Source: Clavelina lepadiformis (taxonomy: Eukaryota > Chordata > Ascidiacea > Aplousobranchia > Clavelinidae). From it: a stretch of 64,000 bases of DNA. Each line of letters opens with the position of its first letter. Position 1 is the stretch's first letter. The notes under the pieces were generated by a model. That model did no database searches. It saw only the letters and a program-made list of their open reading frames with translations, and was not told the DNA's origin. The stretch spans positions 11,851,820-11,915,819 of the forward strand of contig NC_135248.1 of assembly GCF_947623445.1 (NCBI RefSeq), written 5' to 3'. A program made the position numbers and the translations under genes. This document shows positions 35,801 through 46,878 of the stretch, piece after piece.

Positions 35801-38800
35801 GCGGCCACACCAAAGGTATGACATGGCTATATCAAGTAGTTTTTGTGTATAATATATGTCGACACTTTTGTGTGTGTGCAATGTTTGCTGTAATGCATAA
35901 ATACGCCTCCTGTTTGAAATTCATTTGAAAATTAGTAATACAATGCTTTCATTGGCCACGCAAATCACTTTTACACAGTGTTTAATTTCTACATCATTAT
36001 TCAGGGCTTGTTATTGCTGCAGCAGACAGGTGCAATTGATGAGTGTGTGAAGTACATGCACTCAAGATACACAAAAAAGCTCCAGGTAATTTTATCAACA
36101 GGTATTCCCAATCAATGCCAAAAAAAACTGCATGATATAATAGTGGAGTTAATACCGACAATGGCAAGATGTTTTCTGTTCTAGGCATAGACACCTTAAA
36201 TAGAAGGACTAGTAACTCGCACTCTCGGGTTACGGAACTTGGGTCCCAATCACAGATATTAGTGCGCCGTCACAGATTCTCAGGTGTGCCGCGAATCTTT
36301 TGAATTTTGGAAAAGAACTGTATAAATATTTAAAATAAGGCATGCAGACAAGCATATGTGACTTTAAAGCTTTCTAACTGCTTCAATAGCTGATAAATAA
36401 GCACATGTGACGATGAAACCAATTATAGGCTATGGCAATGCCGATAGAGTAGGGTAATTTTTTAAAGCAACTTTTCTTTTTTTCTATTTCATAATCGGAA
36501 CAAAGTTTTTTCAGGGGTCTCTGTTAATAACACACAATGCCTAAGAAATGTAATGTATATGGTTGTCGAGGCAATTACAGGGAGGAACCATACTCTAAAG
36601 TGGTATCATTTCCAACTGATGAAGTAGAACGAAACCGCTGGATTGATGCCATGCCAAATGAACGTTCTAGTTTGCTACAGCTTAAGCAGATCTATGCTTG
36701 TGCTAATCATTTTGACTGTAAATGGATTTCAGTTAAAGGTGGAAAAAGACCAAGCCAACCACCGTCCATTTTCCCTGGAGTTTTAAAGTCATGCTTAAAG
36801 CAGGTCTCCTCAGCACCCAGAACTAGGCCTAGAACTGCTTCAGCAGAGGCGAGAGCTGAAAAGGAACGATTCCGTACTGAAGGCCTGGATAAGATAGCTG
36901 ACTTTTCTTCTTTTTGTAATGAAATCAAGCAGCATTTCTCAAAGGATCATCTTTTTTTTTGTGATAGTGATGACATTTACATTTCTAAAACTGATGCAAA
37001 AGGACGTTCTGTTATTCAATTTCTTCATTTTCAACGCGTTCAATCGTCATTTGGATTTTTGCATCTTAAATGTGTTGAGAAAAATGGAAAGGACATACCT
37101 AAAACATATTTTTTCAAAGCTGGTTGTCTGCAAAAGAATAGCCTTCTTAGTAAGTGGTCACAGTTAAACAAAATTCTGTCATGCATTACTGAGTATGAGT
37201 TCAAAGATACAGACTATCTAAAAAGTGCTGTAGAGGAATTGAATAGCATGAGCTGTTCTGATTCGCCTCATTTCCAGTTTATTTATGCTCAGTTACAGTT
37301 ACTGCTCACTCCTCCAGAAGGTCGACGTTTTGACAAAAATCTTTATATTCTTGCTGCCGAACTTCATAACATTTCTCCAGCTGCATATAAAATGGTACGA
37401 AAGTCCGGTTCAATTGTTTTACCGAGAGTGGAACAACTCTCCTGTAGTTTCCATGATGAAAACTTAGAGCAACTTTTCCAAAAGCTTCAACCTCAGCAGT
37501 GTCTCGTCAACATTCTTTTTGATGAAGTAAAGCTCACAGAAACACTTAGGTACTCAGGTGGTCGTGTTGTTGGTTATGCGCAAAATGGTTCTGGTGATAC
37601 CGAAGTTCTTGCAACACATGCTTTGGTGATTGAAGTTGTCTGCCATTTTGGTGGCCCTAGATATATACTACGCATTTACCCTGTTGCAAAACTTAATTCA
37701 GATCAACTCAAGAAAATTCTATTGGAAGCTCTAGTAGCGGTAAAAAATGCTGGTGGTAGTATAATTTCTTGTGTAGGTGATAATTGCAATACAAATGTTG
37801 CAGTTTATGGTAAATTACATGGCCCTGGTAAAGTCTTTATTGACGCTATAAATTCTTATGCTTCTTGCACTTTTAAAATATGAGTCAACTCCGTGCGAGT
37901 CTCATGATGTGCCTTGCACCTCTAACATTTGCATTGATGATGATCAATTTGACATCACCATTGCTGACACTGAAGACCTAGTGCAATCTAATGACAGTGT
38001 CAAGCATAAATGTATTTTTCTAGCTGGATACTTGGAACACAAATATCCAGCTAATATCTTGTGTATCGAAACTGAAAATGATGACGACCATCGGATTAAT
38101 TCGGAGTTTCTCACAAACTTAAATAGAGGTGGACTAACTGTACCTCTACTCTCAACAGTACATTTTGTACACTCAGCCTATAAACTGTTTGGTAAGTGCA
38201 ACTTGCATTGCTGCCGAGCTCATCTCAGCCATGCTTTGCATCGTATTGATAGTCCAATGGTTGTAATTCAAGGAGCATGTCTTACTTTATCAAACATTCT
38301 TTTGAAAGCATTTGTGCTTGACAACAGTGACAAAGAAAGACAACTCGGCTGTTTGAGAAGAAAAGAAAAACTCTCTACTAAAAACTGAACAAGTATCTTT
38401 AGTATGCCAACAAGTATTTTGATTGCTCATTTCTACAAATTTCATTGTTGTTTGTTGTTGTTTTTCATAGTTGTTTCACAAATTTCAATGTTGTTTGTTG
38501 TTGTTTTTCATTGTTGTTTCACAAATTTCATTGTTCGTGTTGAAATATTCAGGCTAAACTGTCCATAAATACATTTTAATTCAGTCACAGGGGAACATAA
38601 TGTGTGTTTCAGTTGTTTAAGTGGGAAAATATGCAATAATTTGAGTGATTTTGGACTATTTTTTCGTGATTTGACCTTTAGATGACCTTTAGATGACCTT
38701 CAGATGACCTTGTAGAAGGTTAAAAGTATGAAAAAGTAATTCCTCACCCTTCAAAACCCCCCAAGAGACACCAGAATGAAGGTTTTACCATGTATTTGAC

Positions 38801-41800
38801 ACAAATTATGATGGGACCCAAGTTCCAACTTGGGACCCAAGTTCCAGATACCGAGCATAGAAGTTACCAGTCCTTCTATTTAAGGTGTCTATGGTTCTAG
38901 GTGAGCAAATGTGAAAAGTTCGGGTATGGGGTGATGGTAACACAAGTAGCGGCGACTGCTCCCGGTATTGCAGGTTCGTGCTTGTAGTGGCAACCATATT
39001 TTTGTTTTAATTTGGATGTCGAATAATTTTGTGCCTTACTTGGTATTGGTTGCTCTTAGCTCTGCGCAAAGCAGGATACTTGAGATCTATCGTCGGGGAG
39101 TTGTGGGTGACCCTGGAACATGCCACTGATGAAATAAGAATGACTGCTCCCAGACCCAACCCACTTTACCCTATTGACAGGTCCTGTCACAAGGTATGTT
39201 GCTGAAAACATCCGGATAGATATTTCAGTGTGTGCTTTTCACTCATACTGTGCGAGGCATTTAGTATGACGATAGCCTGAAAATATATGGTGATAACATG
39301 TAATTTGGTAGTCCATACATTTGCGAGAGGTTGAGTTAATGGAATGTGCTGCTTCTTTCCATGTTAAGTATTTGATGAATTTTACGTTTTTTTTTTCATT
39401 TTAGTCTTTCACTGGTTTAGTCAACGTTCTCAGTTCCTACGCTGCTGTTCATGAGATATTTGCCGGACAAGCTTTACCCAATAAGGCATCTTACCCTTGG
39501 AGGTTGACACCACAGTCACCCCTGGTTGGTGTTTTGGTCAAAAGTGACCATTGTGCTTTAATAACTATGTATGATGCAGAATTGCATTAAATCTGTTTTT
39601 TAAACCCTTTAATTTCAACCCTTTTTCAGGACCTTGTAGATCGATTAGTTGTGATAAATTCCAATGCAAAACTCCATGCACTTTTCAATTGCGAGCAGTC
39701 ACTTGCCTTTGGGCTAAGGTTGGTACCACAATTCAATCAGCGCTGCTGCAAATGATATGACACTATGTCATGAACGTGCCACCAATACCATTGTAGTTAC
39801 CTCACCCTCCGCAAATGTGTCGTTATGTACCGTGAAGAATAGGTCGCTATTGTTTCATGTGTTGTAGGTTAATGTCCATCATGGCATGCAGCCTTGACTC
39901 CTGGCTGCTTCTAGAGACTCAATACAACATCCAACAGACACTTATGGAACTACAAAAGAATAACAGCACTTATGAAGGGTGAGTCTAAGCACGTTTTTAC
40001 ATTCAATTTATTTTTATCTTTTTTGGCGTTTTTCGTTTTCATGTACAATACTACAACTCTCTCATAACAAGAATGATCGATTGTGTGTTTACTTTTATTT
40101 GATTTCTATGGATAGGGAGCTCATTATAGATCAGTTGTCGATCGAGCGCAATCATCTCCTCGTCCGAGCTCTTACAATTGGTGGGGAGGGAGAGAGAAAG
40201 TTACCCCCGACAATGCTACAGGCCAGTTTATCAACAAACAATGTGAGGGAAAAGAACCTCTACGTGTGGCCACTCTTCCATCATTTGCCCATCCCCAGGG
40301 AATACACACCCACCACACCTGCGCCTTCTTCTATGAAGAAAGGTTGGTTTCTGAACTTCTGTGGTATCCTTAAGTTGGTCATTGGTTCAGGCTGAATTTT
40401 TGGGTGAATTCTTAAGCCACTATGTAATTTTACGTAATTTGTTTTAGTTTGTTATTATTTATTAAAAACAGTTGTAACTTTTAGTCACTTTTAGTCAGTC
40501 AGTTGTAACTTTTAGATGTAAATTTTGTAAATTAATAACATTTCTTAGGAGCGATAATTTGCGCAAGAACCTTTTGTTTATTCTTTACAGATAGTCCTTT
40601 GAGCAGGTTTCTGATGAAGACGAAATCAGTTGACAAAAATCGACAGTGGCTTGAACAATTACAGTCAACGTTTGTGAAACTTATGACCACACAACCGGGA
40701 GCATTTCGTGGAGGGATAATACCTGAAGTTTTGGAGAAAGTGATCCACGCTCAAGAGCGAATGCCCGAGAAGAGAATATTTAAAAGAAAAACTACGCTTA
40801 GTAATAAGGAACTTTCCTGTATCTTAAATAAAGGATTAGTTCTCTGTTACAGTGCTACAGCCTTGAAGTCATTTTAATCTGACTTGGGAGAATGCTTTTA
40901 TGGTTTAGTTAGCATGTTGACTGCTCATTATATGCATTGTTGTATAACTCACTGTTTTTTTTTTGTTGCCATCAAACATCTATCCAGGGTGTTCTGATTG
41001 TTCAAATGTAAACTGTCATTTCCTGAAAAGCCCAACACTGTGGATTTGAAATATTCAATTAAAACAACAATTTTCATGGGAAATTTTATCTGAAAACAAG
41101 ATTGCCAACAGTCATCCATCAGCAGTCAACATGTTAAATTCAGTGATGAATTCTCACCATTTTTGCACCAACACCAGTCTTATCTGTTTATCAAGGCCGT
41201 GATTAACCGTTTATGATTGTGATCATAAAATAATTTCCTAATTGTTGTACTTAGGTAAGACAAGCAAAGAAAGTTCAAATTTTGCCGCCTCACCAGTGGT
41301 AACTGCTGGCGTGAAAATGTCCGTATGGTATGGAAAGCATGTTAATGCTTTGAAAGCTAACATGGAAACAGCAGTTAATAACCTAACATCTGTAATAAAG
41401 TCCTGTACCCAACTTTTGAATCAGCAGCAAGTTTACTCCACCACACTAAGTAAGAACAACATTGTTTAAGGTTTTTTAATCAACATTTTTAAGCATATGC
41501 CGTTTGTTTTTGTGGATTTTATTGGATTCGTATTCTAATGGATTCCCAATAATATTGTGAACACGTTGATTCTAGAGCTTATTTCGAAACCTTATCCTTG
41601 TCACGACTGGTTTGCTAGTTCTGTTTTTCTAATCATGTCCGGGAACAAAGACAGGACGAGCTCATTCCTGACAAAATTATCAGAATATTTTGTATCTGGC
41701 TACGTATGGCCTGCCCGTCTTCATGCAAGTGTAAGTGACAAACAAATCTTCATTAGTAACTTTGCTTTGGCTAATACATTGCCACTATTATATAAAACCG

Positions 41801-42952
41801 TTTTCTGCTGTAACCCTGTAGTTTAAGACTGTGAAAATACACCCAGACCTAGTTTAATCTGGTAACAAGTAGATATGATATACATATAAAATATTTATAT
41901 TTGCTTGGTGTAAAAATTTTCTTGTATATATTTGAAAATTTAGATTCACCTTCCAGAAGCACTAAGAATGAGCGGTATTCCTGCCATCTATGCTTGTACT
42001 GGACACAATGTAGAGCTTATTGTACAGGTAATACTGCTAATTAGGTAAAGAGTAATGTTCATTAATTATAGTCTTAAGGTAATATTTATATCGTTACAAC
42101 TGTATTAAACTTCAGAGCATGCGTAATAGATTTCTACAGACGGCTTTCAATGATATTTTGAAACTGGAGTAAATATAAATGATGAATCATATTTTTTCTT
42201 GCATCTATAATCTTTTTACAAAGCTACTTTCTGTGTAGTACGAGTTGTGCATAATATTATGTATCCGTCAATAACTGTTTTCTGGTACAATATATACTTC
42301 CTATTGTCTATTGGAATAACAAAACCATTCCTTGTTTTCCAGGCAGAACTATCTTCTGTGTATTCAGCGTTCCGCATGAGTGGGTACACTCCCTCACAAA
42401 TTGTCCAGCACTGGCTGTCTCAGTGTTTCTGGAATTACATGACATGGCCGCAAATTGTCCATTATATCAGCACAGTCATAATCATGGGTGCTGACTACCA
42501 GGTGACGCCAAATTCTTTACTCTTTGTCTACAATTTTATTAACCATGCAACTGTTGATTTGTTTAGTTCTCCACTAGGTTGTATCGTTTGTTTTGTAAAA
42601 GATGGGTGTTTATTTAATTGTTAATAACTGGATGAATTTACTACCGGTATGTTCAATTGGCGTGCACGCAGGTGTATCTATGTGTGAGTGTCCTGAAACA
42701 TTTGAGACAGAAGATCTTGGTGCATAGGCAGTGTCAAGACTTACAGGTTTTCTTGAAGGTAAGATGCTTGAGACAAAGTAAGGTTGATAATTATTGATAT
42801 GTGATCGGCAAACACTGAAATCACGGCTTATTTAGGAAAACGCATTAGAAGGTTTTGTGGTGGCTGAGTGGTTACCTCAAATGGTTCAACTGGAACGAAA
42901 GTACAGATCGGTTGTGCTTTCCGATATGCGAAACATGGTACATCATGGCTGA
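29866..42952 (+). CDS. TBC1D32: TBC1D32 / broad-minded, complete 28-exon gene
   Basis: TBC1D32 (BROMI) is a ciliary protein with a C-terminal TBC-like domain; in vertebrates it works with CCRK/CDK20 in cilium assembly and Hedgehog signalling (family knowledge). I join 28 exons in consistent phase to 1300 aa, close to the roughly 1250 of vertebrates: 29866-30011, 31569-31730, 31950-32154, 32401-32614, 33021-33162, 33332-33453, 33575-33716, 33797-33901, 34024-34183, 34266-34337, 34425-34521, 34593-34713, 35027-35240, 35657-35815, 36005-36085, 38901-38973, 39060-39193, 39405-39524, 39630-39718, 39868-39978, 40116-40342, 40591-40800, 41255-41449, 41576-41730, 41944-42027, 42343-42501, 42672-42758, 42836-42952. 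Family-like stretches include LNIRREALIRLCQVPPSDV, LLDNLLNFAATPKGLLLLQQ and CEKFGYGVMVTQVAAT. Weak acceptors precede exons 4 and 9. The intron before exon 16 carries a P-element whose target duplication is the acceptor itself. Introns 1-11 are duplicated in copy 1. Confidence 0.92.
30012..31568. other. TBC1D32 intron 1 (copy 2)
   Basis: This is a 1.56-kb intron. It contains a single stretch (about 30115-30175) starting gcggtggttcttaaca, which resembles one hAT terminal repeat, but I found no matching second end. The 107-codon frame at 30961-31284 is conserved with copy 1 only because of the recent duplication. Confidence 0.5.
36537..37883 (+). CDS. THAP-domain P-element transposase, N-terminal part
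   Basis: This 448-aa frame starts with a THAP zinc-finger (about residues 1-85): C5, C10, then CANH supplying the last Cys and His, with the W of RWIDAM and a PSIFPG stretch in the place of the family AVPTIF box. A basic spacer and a helical region follow. From about residue 320 the RNase H-like catalytic core is seen in LVNILFDEVKL, which supplies the first catalytic acid, and SCVGDNCNTN. The THAP finger would bind the terminal repeats. The protein ends where the family would continue with a PPHLLK-type motif and the GTP-binding insertion, neither of which is present. The rest of the protein follows in another frame at about 37858-38388. Confidence 0.85.
   Translation: MPKKCNVYGCRGNYREEPYSKVVSFPTDEVERNRWIDAMPNERSSLLQLKQIYACANHFDCKWISVKGGKRPSQPPSIFPGVLKSCLKQVSSAPRTRPRTASAEARAEKERFRTEGLDKIADFSSFCNEIKQHFSKDHLFFCDSDDIYISKTDAKGRSVIQFLHFQRVQSSFGFLHLKCVEKNGKDIPKTYFFKAGCLQKNSLLSKWSQLNKILSCITEYEFKDTDYLKSAVEELNSMSCSDSPHFQFIYAQLQLLLTPPEGRRFDKNLYILAAELHNISPAAYKMVRKSGSIVLPRVEQLSCSFHDENLEQLFQKLQPQQCLVNILFDEVKLTETLRYSGGRVVGYAQNGSGDTEVLATHALVIEVVCHFGGPRYILRIYPVAKLNSDQLKKILLEALVAVKNAGGSIISCVGDNCNTNVAVYGKLHGPGKVFIDAINSYASCTFKI
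37858..38388 (+). pseudogene. P-element transposase, C-terminal remnant in a shifted frame
   Basis: This frame overlaps the end of the previous one in another phase. It encodes a P-type transposase C-terminus, recognisable in CIFLAGYLEHKYP and LNRGGLTVPLLSTVHFVHS. Together the two pieces give about 620 aa, well below the roughly 750-900 aa of P transposase/THAP9, and the middle of the catalytic domain is missing. An internal deletion near 37840-37900 is the simplest reading. The first ATG is unlikely to be a real start. Confidence 0.75.
38435..38535. repeat. 43-bp tandem repeat inside the P-element
   Basis: Two full 43-bp units rich in TTG/TTGTT (starting acaaatttca at 38435 and 38478) are followed by a partial third at 38521. 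Confidence 0.85.
38673..38711. repeat. 11-bp subterminal tandem repeat of the P-element
   Basis: About three and a half units of gacctttagat lie in a row, with one T/C change in the third. They lie about 180 bp inside the right end; an array of this kind could bind the transposase, which is an inference. Confidence 0.8.
38811..38845. repeat. Direct repeat of the subterminal box
   Basis: tgggacccaagttcc occurs twice here, at 38812-38826 and 38831-38845. The inner side of the second copy completes the 16-bp inverted pair with 36234-36249. Confidence 0.85.
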
Positions 42953-45688
42953 ATTCTCACTCCGCCCGTTTGTTGAAATGTGGTTCAAGATTGCATAGTT
43001 CTGCAACGGCATATTCAACTATTCACGCTCATAAGTATCTTGTTAAAACATGCAACCTTTAACTGTGTTTCGCAGACAATCTGCTTGACATATTGTGCTT
43101 CTCATATTATCGGATTTTTTATTGTATTTGCACAAATCTTGTTTTAGTTGCTGCAATTTCCACGAACACTGTGCTTATAGTAAGTCGACTTTAACGTTTT
43201 ATTGTTTCGTCTGCTGCTTGTCATGTGAATCCTTTTTTATTTCAGCACAAGCCGAAATAGTAGGCCTACATGAAATTTATAGTAAATTTGGAAAAATAAA
43301 AACCCTCCAATCCTTTGTAAGTAATTTAAGCTGTGCTTCAGGATCATAGTAAAGGAAATACTGTTGTCTAGCTGTTTCGGTGCTAACAAATATTTTCACT
43401 TGTAGTTTTCCTGATTGCAAAATAATTGGGCAACACTAGCATTATTCGATCGAAAATGTTCAATTTCGTGTTATGTTATTGTAGTGAAGACCAAATACTT
43501 CGTGTTATGCCGATTTCTGTAATTTTTGTCGAAGGCATATTTCAAACCTAACTTGAGAAATCCGTTTGAAATTGTTTTCAACAGTTGATTTTATTCTGTC
43601 AGAAATAGGGAAAGGATTATTCCTCTTATTAGACCGTCGAAACTCGAAATATCACATATATAGCGTGTTCGTGTTTGGTATAGCCGTGCGATAGATAATG
43701 AAAGGTGCTGCAAACATTTTTCGATTGTTTGAATGTTAGACAGAGGATTATAAATACTGTAGGTCAAAATTATCTTTACAATAAACGCCGCGTAACAGCG
43801 CACCCTCAAAAATATCACAACCTGCTCCAAAAAGTGGTTTCTCTATTAAACGATAAGAGCTGGTTTCACTTGGAAAGTTGCTATATAAAGTAAAGTCACG
43901 TAAAATTAGATATCAGGAAGTTTTTATTCTCATTATATTATGTATTATTATTATAAGCGCCATCAAGCTTTGACGACATTGGCGGATTTATGACCGCTAC
44001 TCTTGCCAAACACGTGTCAAATTATTCTAGTAAGCCGAGTGCCTGCTATAATAATTAATAATTAGAACCGTGAGTTTGTAAGAGAAAAATCGTAAAAAGA
44101 TGTAGCAAAAAACGATATTAGCACGATGTACCAACAGTTCTTATACAATTTCAAATGTTTTGAAAATTAAATTGCTGCTTCATCTCGAGGTAAGTAATAC
44201 TTTACACTTTGGAATTAAATGTGCTTTTTTGATGCCGTGGTTAGTTTTAAAATATGGAATTTCTTTGCCGCTTTCTCTATTGAAAAAGCCATGCTCGACT
44301 TAACGAAGTCACGATTTGTGTCGAGCTAAAACCTGTTTCCCGTCGTGAATCAGTGGAAAACGAGTGCTAGCGCAGTTGGGACTATTGAATAGTCAACACT
44401 GGCATATTGAATATTGAACCAAATTGAAAATTGAAAGTTTTGATAAAGTCTTTAAAATAACTGCTTAAGCGGTTGAACAAACTATAAACAACAAACAAAC
44501 AACTATATTTTACTCAACAGTCAATCATACTCGATCATAACTTTTGGTTTTGGCACTATACCAGAAATAATATAGATTCATAGAATACCTACAATTCGTT
44601 AACAACTGTTAGATTTCTATGCTAATACAGTCTATACTCTATAACTTTTTTAACAGAATAAAAATCAATCAATCAAAATCTAAAGCGAAACAGAAAAGTA
44701 GATGATTCATCAGTTGAATGACACTTGAGAAATTGAAAACAGACAGTAATAAAGTATACTAGTGTCAGGATTCACAGGCTATTATATTTCGTCGTAAACT
44801 TCTCATTTCACTGAAGTCATAGCTACAGCCTACCACAGTGTCGAGCAATGAGGCGTTGACCGTGTACACTGTACAGGATATATAAGCCTAGCTCAGTTTC
44901 AGATATTGTCAGTTTTGCGCTGTAGCCTATTGTATTGTTTATTTTTCGTCATTAACTGTGCGGAGCCAAAGTTACGATGCTAACCGTTGTAGTTATAGCA
45001 CAATAAAACACATGCTCAGGAACAGTTACTAAGCAGGAAAAAGTGGCAAAGCCCAAGGGCTTAAAAAATGCAAGATAGCAAGAATACAATTGGGCAATAA
45101 GATCTAGTAAAACAGTTTATTTCTGTTTTCTGTTAATTGAGTAAATGTTTTTGTTAATTTCAAAGATGTTGTCGAATACAGTTGGTTTCGAGAGATAACC
45201 AGCCATTTATTGACCAAATATTACTACATGACTGAATGACTCGTTATCTCTGGAAACCAACATTTCCAGAGCTGTAGCCTATTTCTTGCCGAAAATTCCT
45301 GTAGTTTTTGTCCCATGAGTGCAGGTCAGGTGTAAGAAAGGACTTTCGTTTGCTGTTGTTTGATAACCTTTTTGTCAATCAGTTTATGGTTTTGTTTAGG
45401 CTGTAACCTAAACCATCAGAGGCTATGGTCAGTTAGTGGAGAGTGTGGCAGTTTTTGGCAAGAAATTGTGCAGCCGGAGTCACAGCTTTTGGTGTAATTT
45501 GACTTGTATTCTAGCTTACTATGGTGGAGTAGTCACTTATTCCAATTCCACTACTTTACATAAAGTTAAGCTAATGGGTAATATTGACTTAAAGTGAGTT
45601 ACAGTGATGTATCATATGTACGGAAATAATATTGCTTAGAATAAAAACAATTTTTTCAACTTTCTAATAACATACTAATTAATATTTC
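42953..45688. other. Intergenic region TBC1D32 to 14-3-3
   Basis: I see no supportable gene in 2.7 kb. An AATAAA at 43295-43300 could serve TBC1D32. Open frames at 43095-43349 and 43591-43830 have no domain. Confidence 0.5.
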
Positions 45689-45690
45689 AG
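45674..45690 (+). promoter_or_regulatory. Splice acceptor 62 bp upstream of the 14-3-3 start
   Basis: A branch-point-like tactaat followed by aatatttcag ends at 45690. It could be the 3' end of a 5'-UTR intron or a spliced-leader acceptor; the sequence cannot distinguish these. Confidence 0.45.
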
Positions 45691-45752
45691 CAACTTTATT
45701 AGTTATATACAATTAGCATTATAAATTAGGTCACAAAGTGTTTCAAATTCCA

Positions 45753-46487
45753 ATGGCTTCAAGAGAAGAGTTTATCGCCCGTGCAAAGATGGCAGATCAA
45801 GCACAGAGATATGAAGACATGTCGACAGCCATGAAGGCTGTTGTGGAGATGGGACTTCCATTGACTAATGAAGAGAAAGATCTCCTTTCAATTGCATACA
45901 AGCATCAGGCTGGTGTGAGACGTCAATCCTGGAGAGTCTTATCAAGCATTGAACAGAAAGCCGAGATGGAAAATGAAGAGCGAATTGATTTGGTGCGACA
46001 GTATCGTGAGAAAGTTGAGTTAGAGTTGGAGACATTAAGCAACGAGCTCTTGCACCTACTTGATAGTTTCCTGCTAAAATCAGCTACTGACGCAGATTGC
46101 CAGATATTCTACAATAAAATGAAAGGAGATTATTTCAGGTATATGGCAGAGATAACATCAGTTCCGGAAAAGAGGAAGAAGATTGTGTCTTCTGCGAATA
46201 AAGCTTACAATCTTGCTTTAACTCTGGCATCGAATGAGATGATAGCAGTGAATCCTATTCGGCTTGGCCTGGCATTGAATTACTCTGTATTTCTTTACGA
46301 GATCAAAAATATGGAGAGAAAGGCCATCAGTCTTGCAAAAAGTGCATTCGATGATGCACTTGCCCAGGTGGACAAGCTAAAAGAGGATTCCTACAAAGAT
46401 TCTACAGTCATCATGCAACTGATCCGCGACAACCTTACATTGTGGAACAATTCGGCTAAACCCCAGCCAGAAGATCCTGAAGAATAA
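45753..46487 (+). CDS. 14-3-3 protein, intronless
   Basis: This protein of 244 aa (from MASREEF) covers the whole 14-3-3 fold: nine-helix phosphoserine/phosphothreonine-binding adaptor, cytosolic dimer. Seen are the signature region SWRVLSSIEQK, the KGDYFRYMAE stretch with the phosphate-binding Arg-Tyr pair, NPIRLGLALNYSVFLYEI and DSTVIMQLIRDNLTLW. I chose 45753 because the family starts about five residues before E-F/L; an ATG five codons upstream (45738) is also in frame. The helix 3 region (YKHQAGVRRQSWR) departs from the usual YKNVVGARRSSWR, so this is a divergent isoform. No intron interrupts it, although 14-3-3 genes in animals are normally split, so it may be a retrocopy. The stop codon is part of an AATAAA. 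Confidence 0.95.
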   Translation: MASREEFIARAKMADQAQRYEDMSTAMKAVVEMGLPLTNEEKDLLSIAYKHQAGVRRQSWRVLSSIEQKAEMENEERIDLVRQYREKVELELETLSNELLHLLDSFLLKSATDADCQIFYNKMKGDYFRYMAEITSVPEKRKKIVSSANKAYNLALTLASNEMIAVNPIRLGLALNYSVFLYEIKNMERKAISLAKSAFDDALAQVDKLKEDSYKDSTVIMQLIRDNLTLWNNSAKPQPEDPEE

Positions 46488-46488
46488 A
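46483..46488 (+). terminator. AATAAA overlapping the 14-3-3 stop codon
   Basis: The bases AATAAA include the TAA stop (46485-46487). If used, the 3' UTR would be very short. I found no better signal before ZNRD2. Confidence 0.4.
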
Positions 46489-46878
46489 GAACGGCAATTC
46501 ATTTTCAAACAACACAATCAGCATATCATCTTGGTGTTAGTAGTCTACTTGCCATGCCCTCAATGAGTGCTTTATGTTTAACTTGTAGGGTAGAAACTGT
46601 GATATTTATTTAACTACTACTGTGTTTTCGACTTTTTAGTAGCACTGTTTACTTTTGTATTATTGCATGCTTCATATCTTGTTTTGTTCACACAACTTCG
46701 GCATGTCGCTTCTCTACGTGCTTACTGTAATTATACTTCTCTGTTTAATACTGTGTTTGGTGTTGTAAATGCCATATTTTTCTTTCTCGTTGACTGTGTT
46801 TCAATCCTATGTAATATAGTTCAATTTCAAACGTATATATTTTTCTACTTAGTAAACAGATCATAGTGATTGTCTAAA
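46489..46878. other. Short spacer between 14-3-3 and ZNRD2
   Basis: These 390 bp are T-rich and hold the 3' UTR of 14-3-3 and the promoter or a splice acceptor of ZNRD2: a pyrimidine tract ending cttag lies about 25 bp before the ZNRD2 ATG. The two genes are on the same strand. No other gene is seen. Confidence 0.45.

Larger units (their letters stand above)
36178..38901. mobile_element. P-element-family (THAP) DNA transposon with 8-bp target duplication
   Basis: The element is 36186-38893 (2708 bp). Its ends are 32-bp terminal inverted repeats (36186-36217 and 38862-38893) starting CATAGACACCTTAAATAG with one mismatch. The 8-bp target duplication gttctagg (36178-36185, 38894-38901) fits P-element transposition. 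A second, perfect 16-bp inverted pair (ggaacttgggtcccaa at 36234-36249 and its complement at 38830-38845) lies exactly 48 bp inside each end. The interior carries a THAP-domain transposase frame and its broken C-terminal part. The element fills the TBC1D32 intron between exons 15 and 16. Confidence 0.95.
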
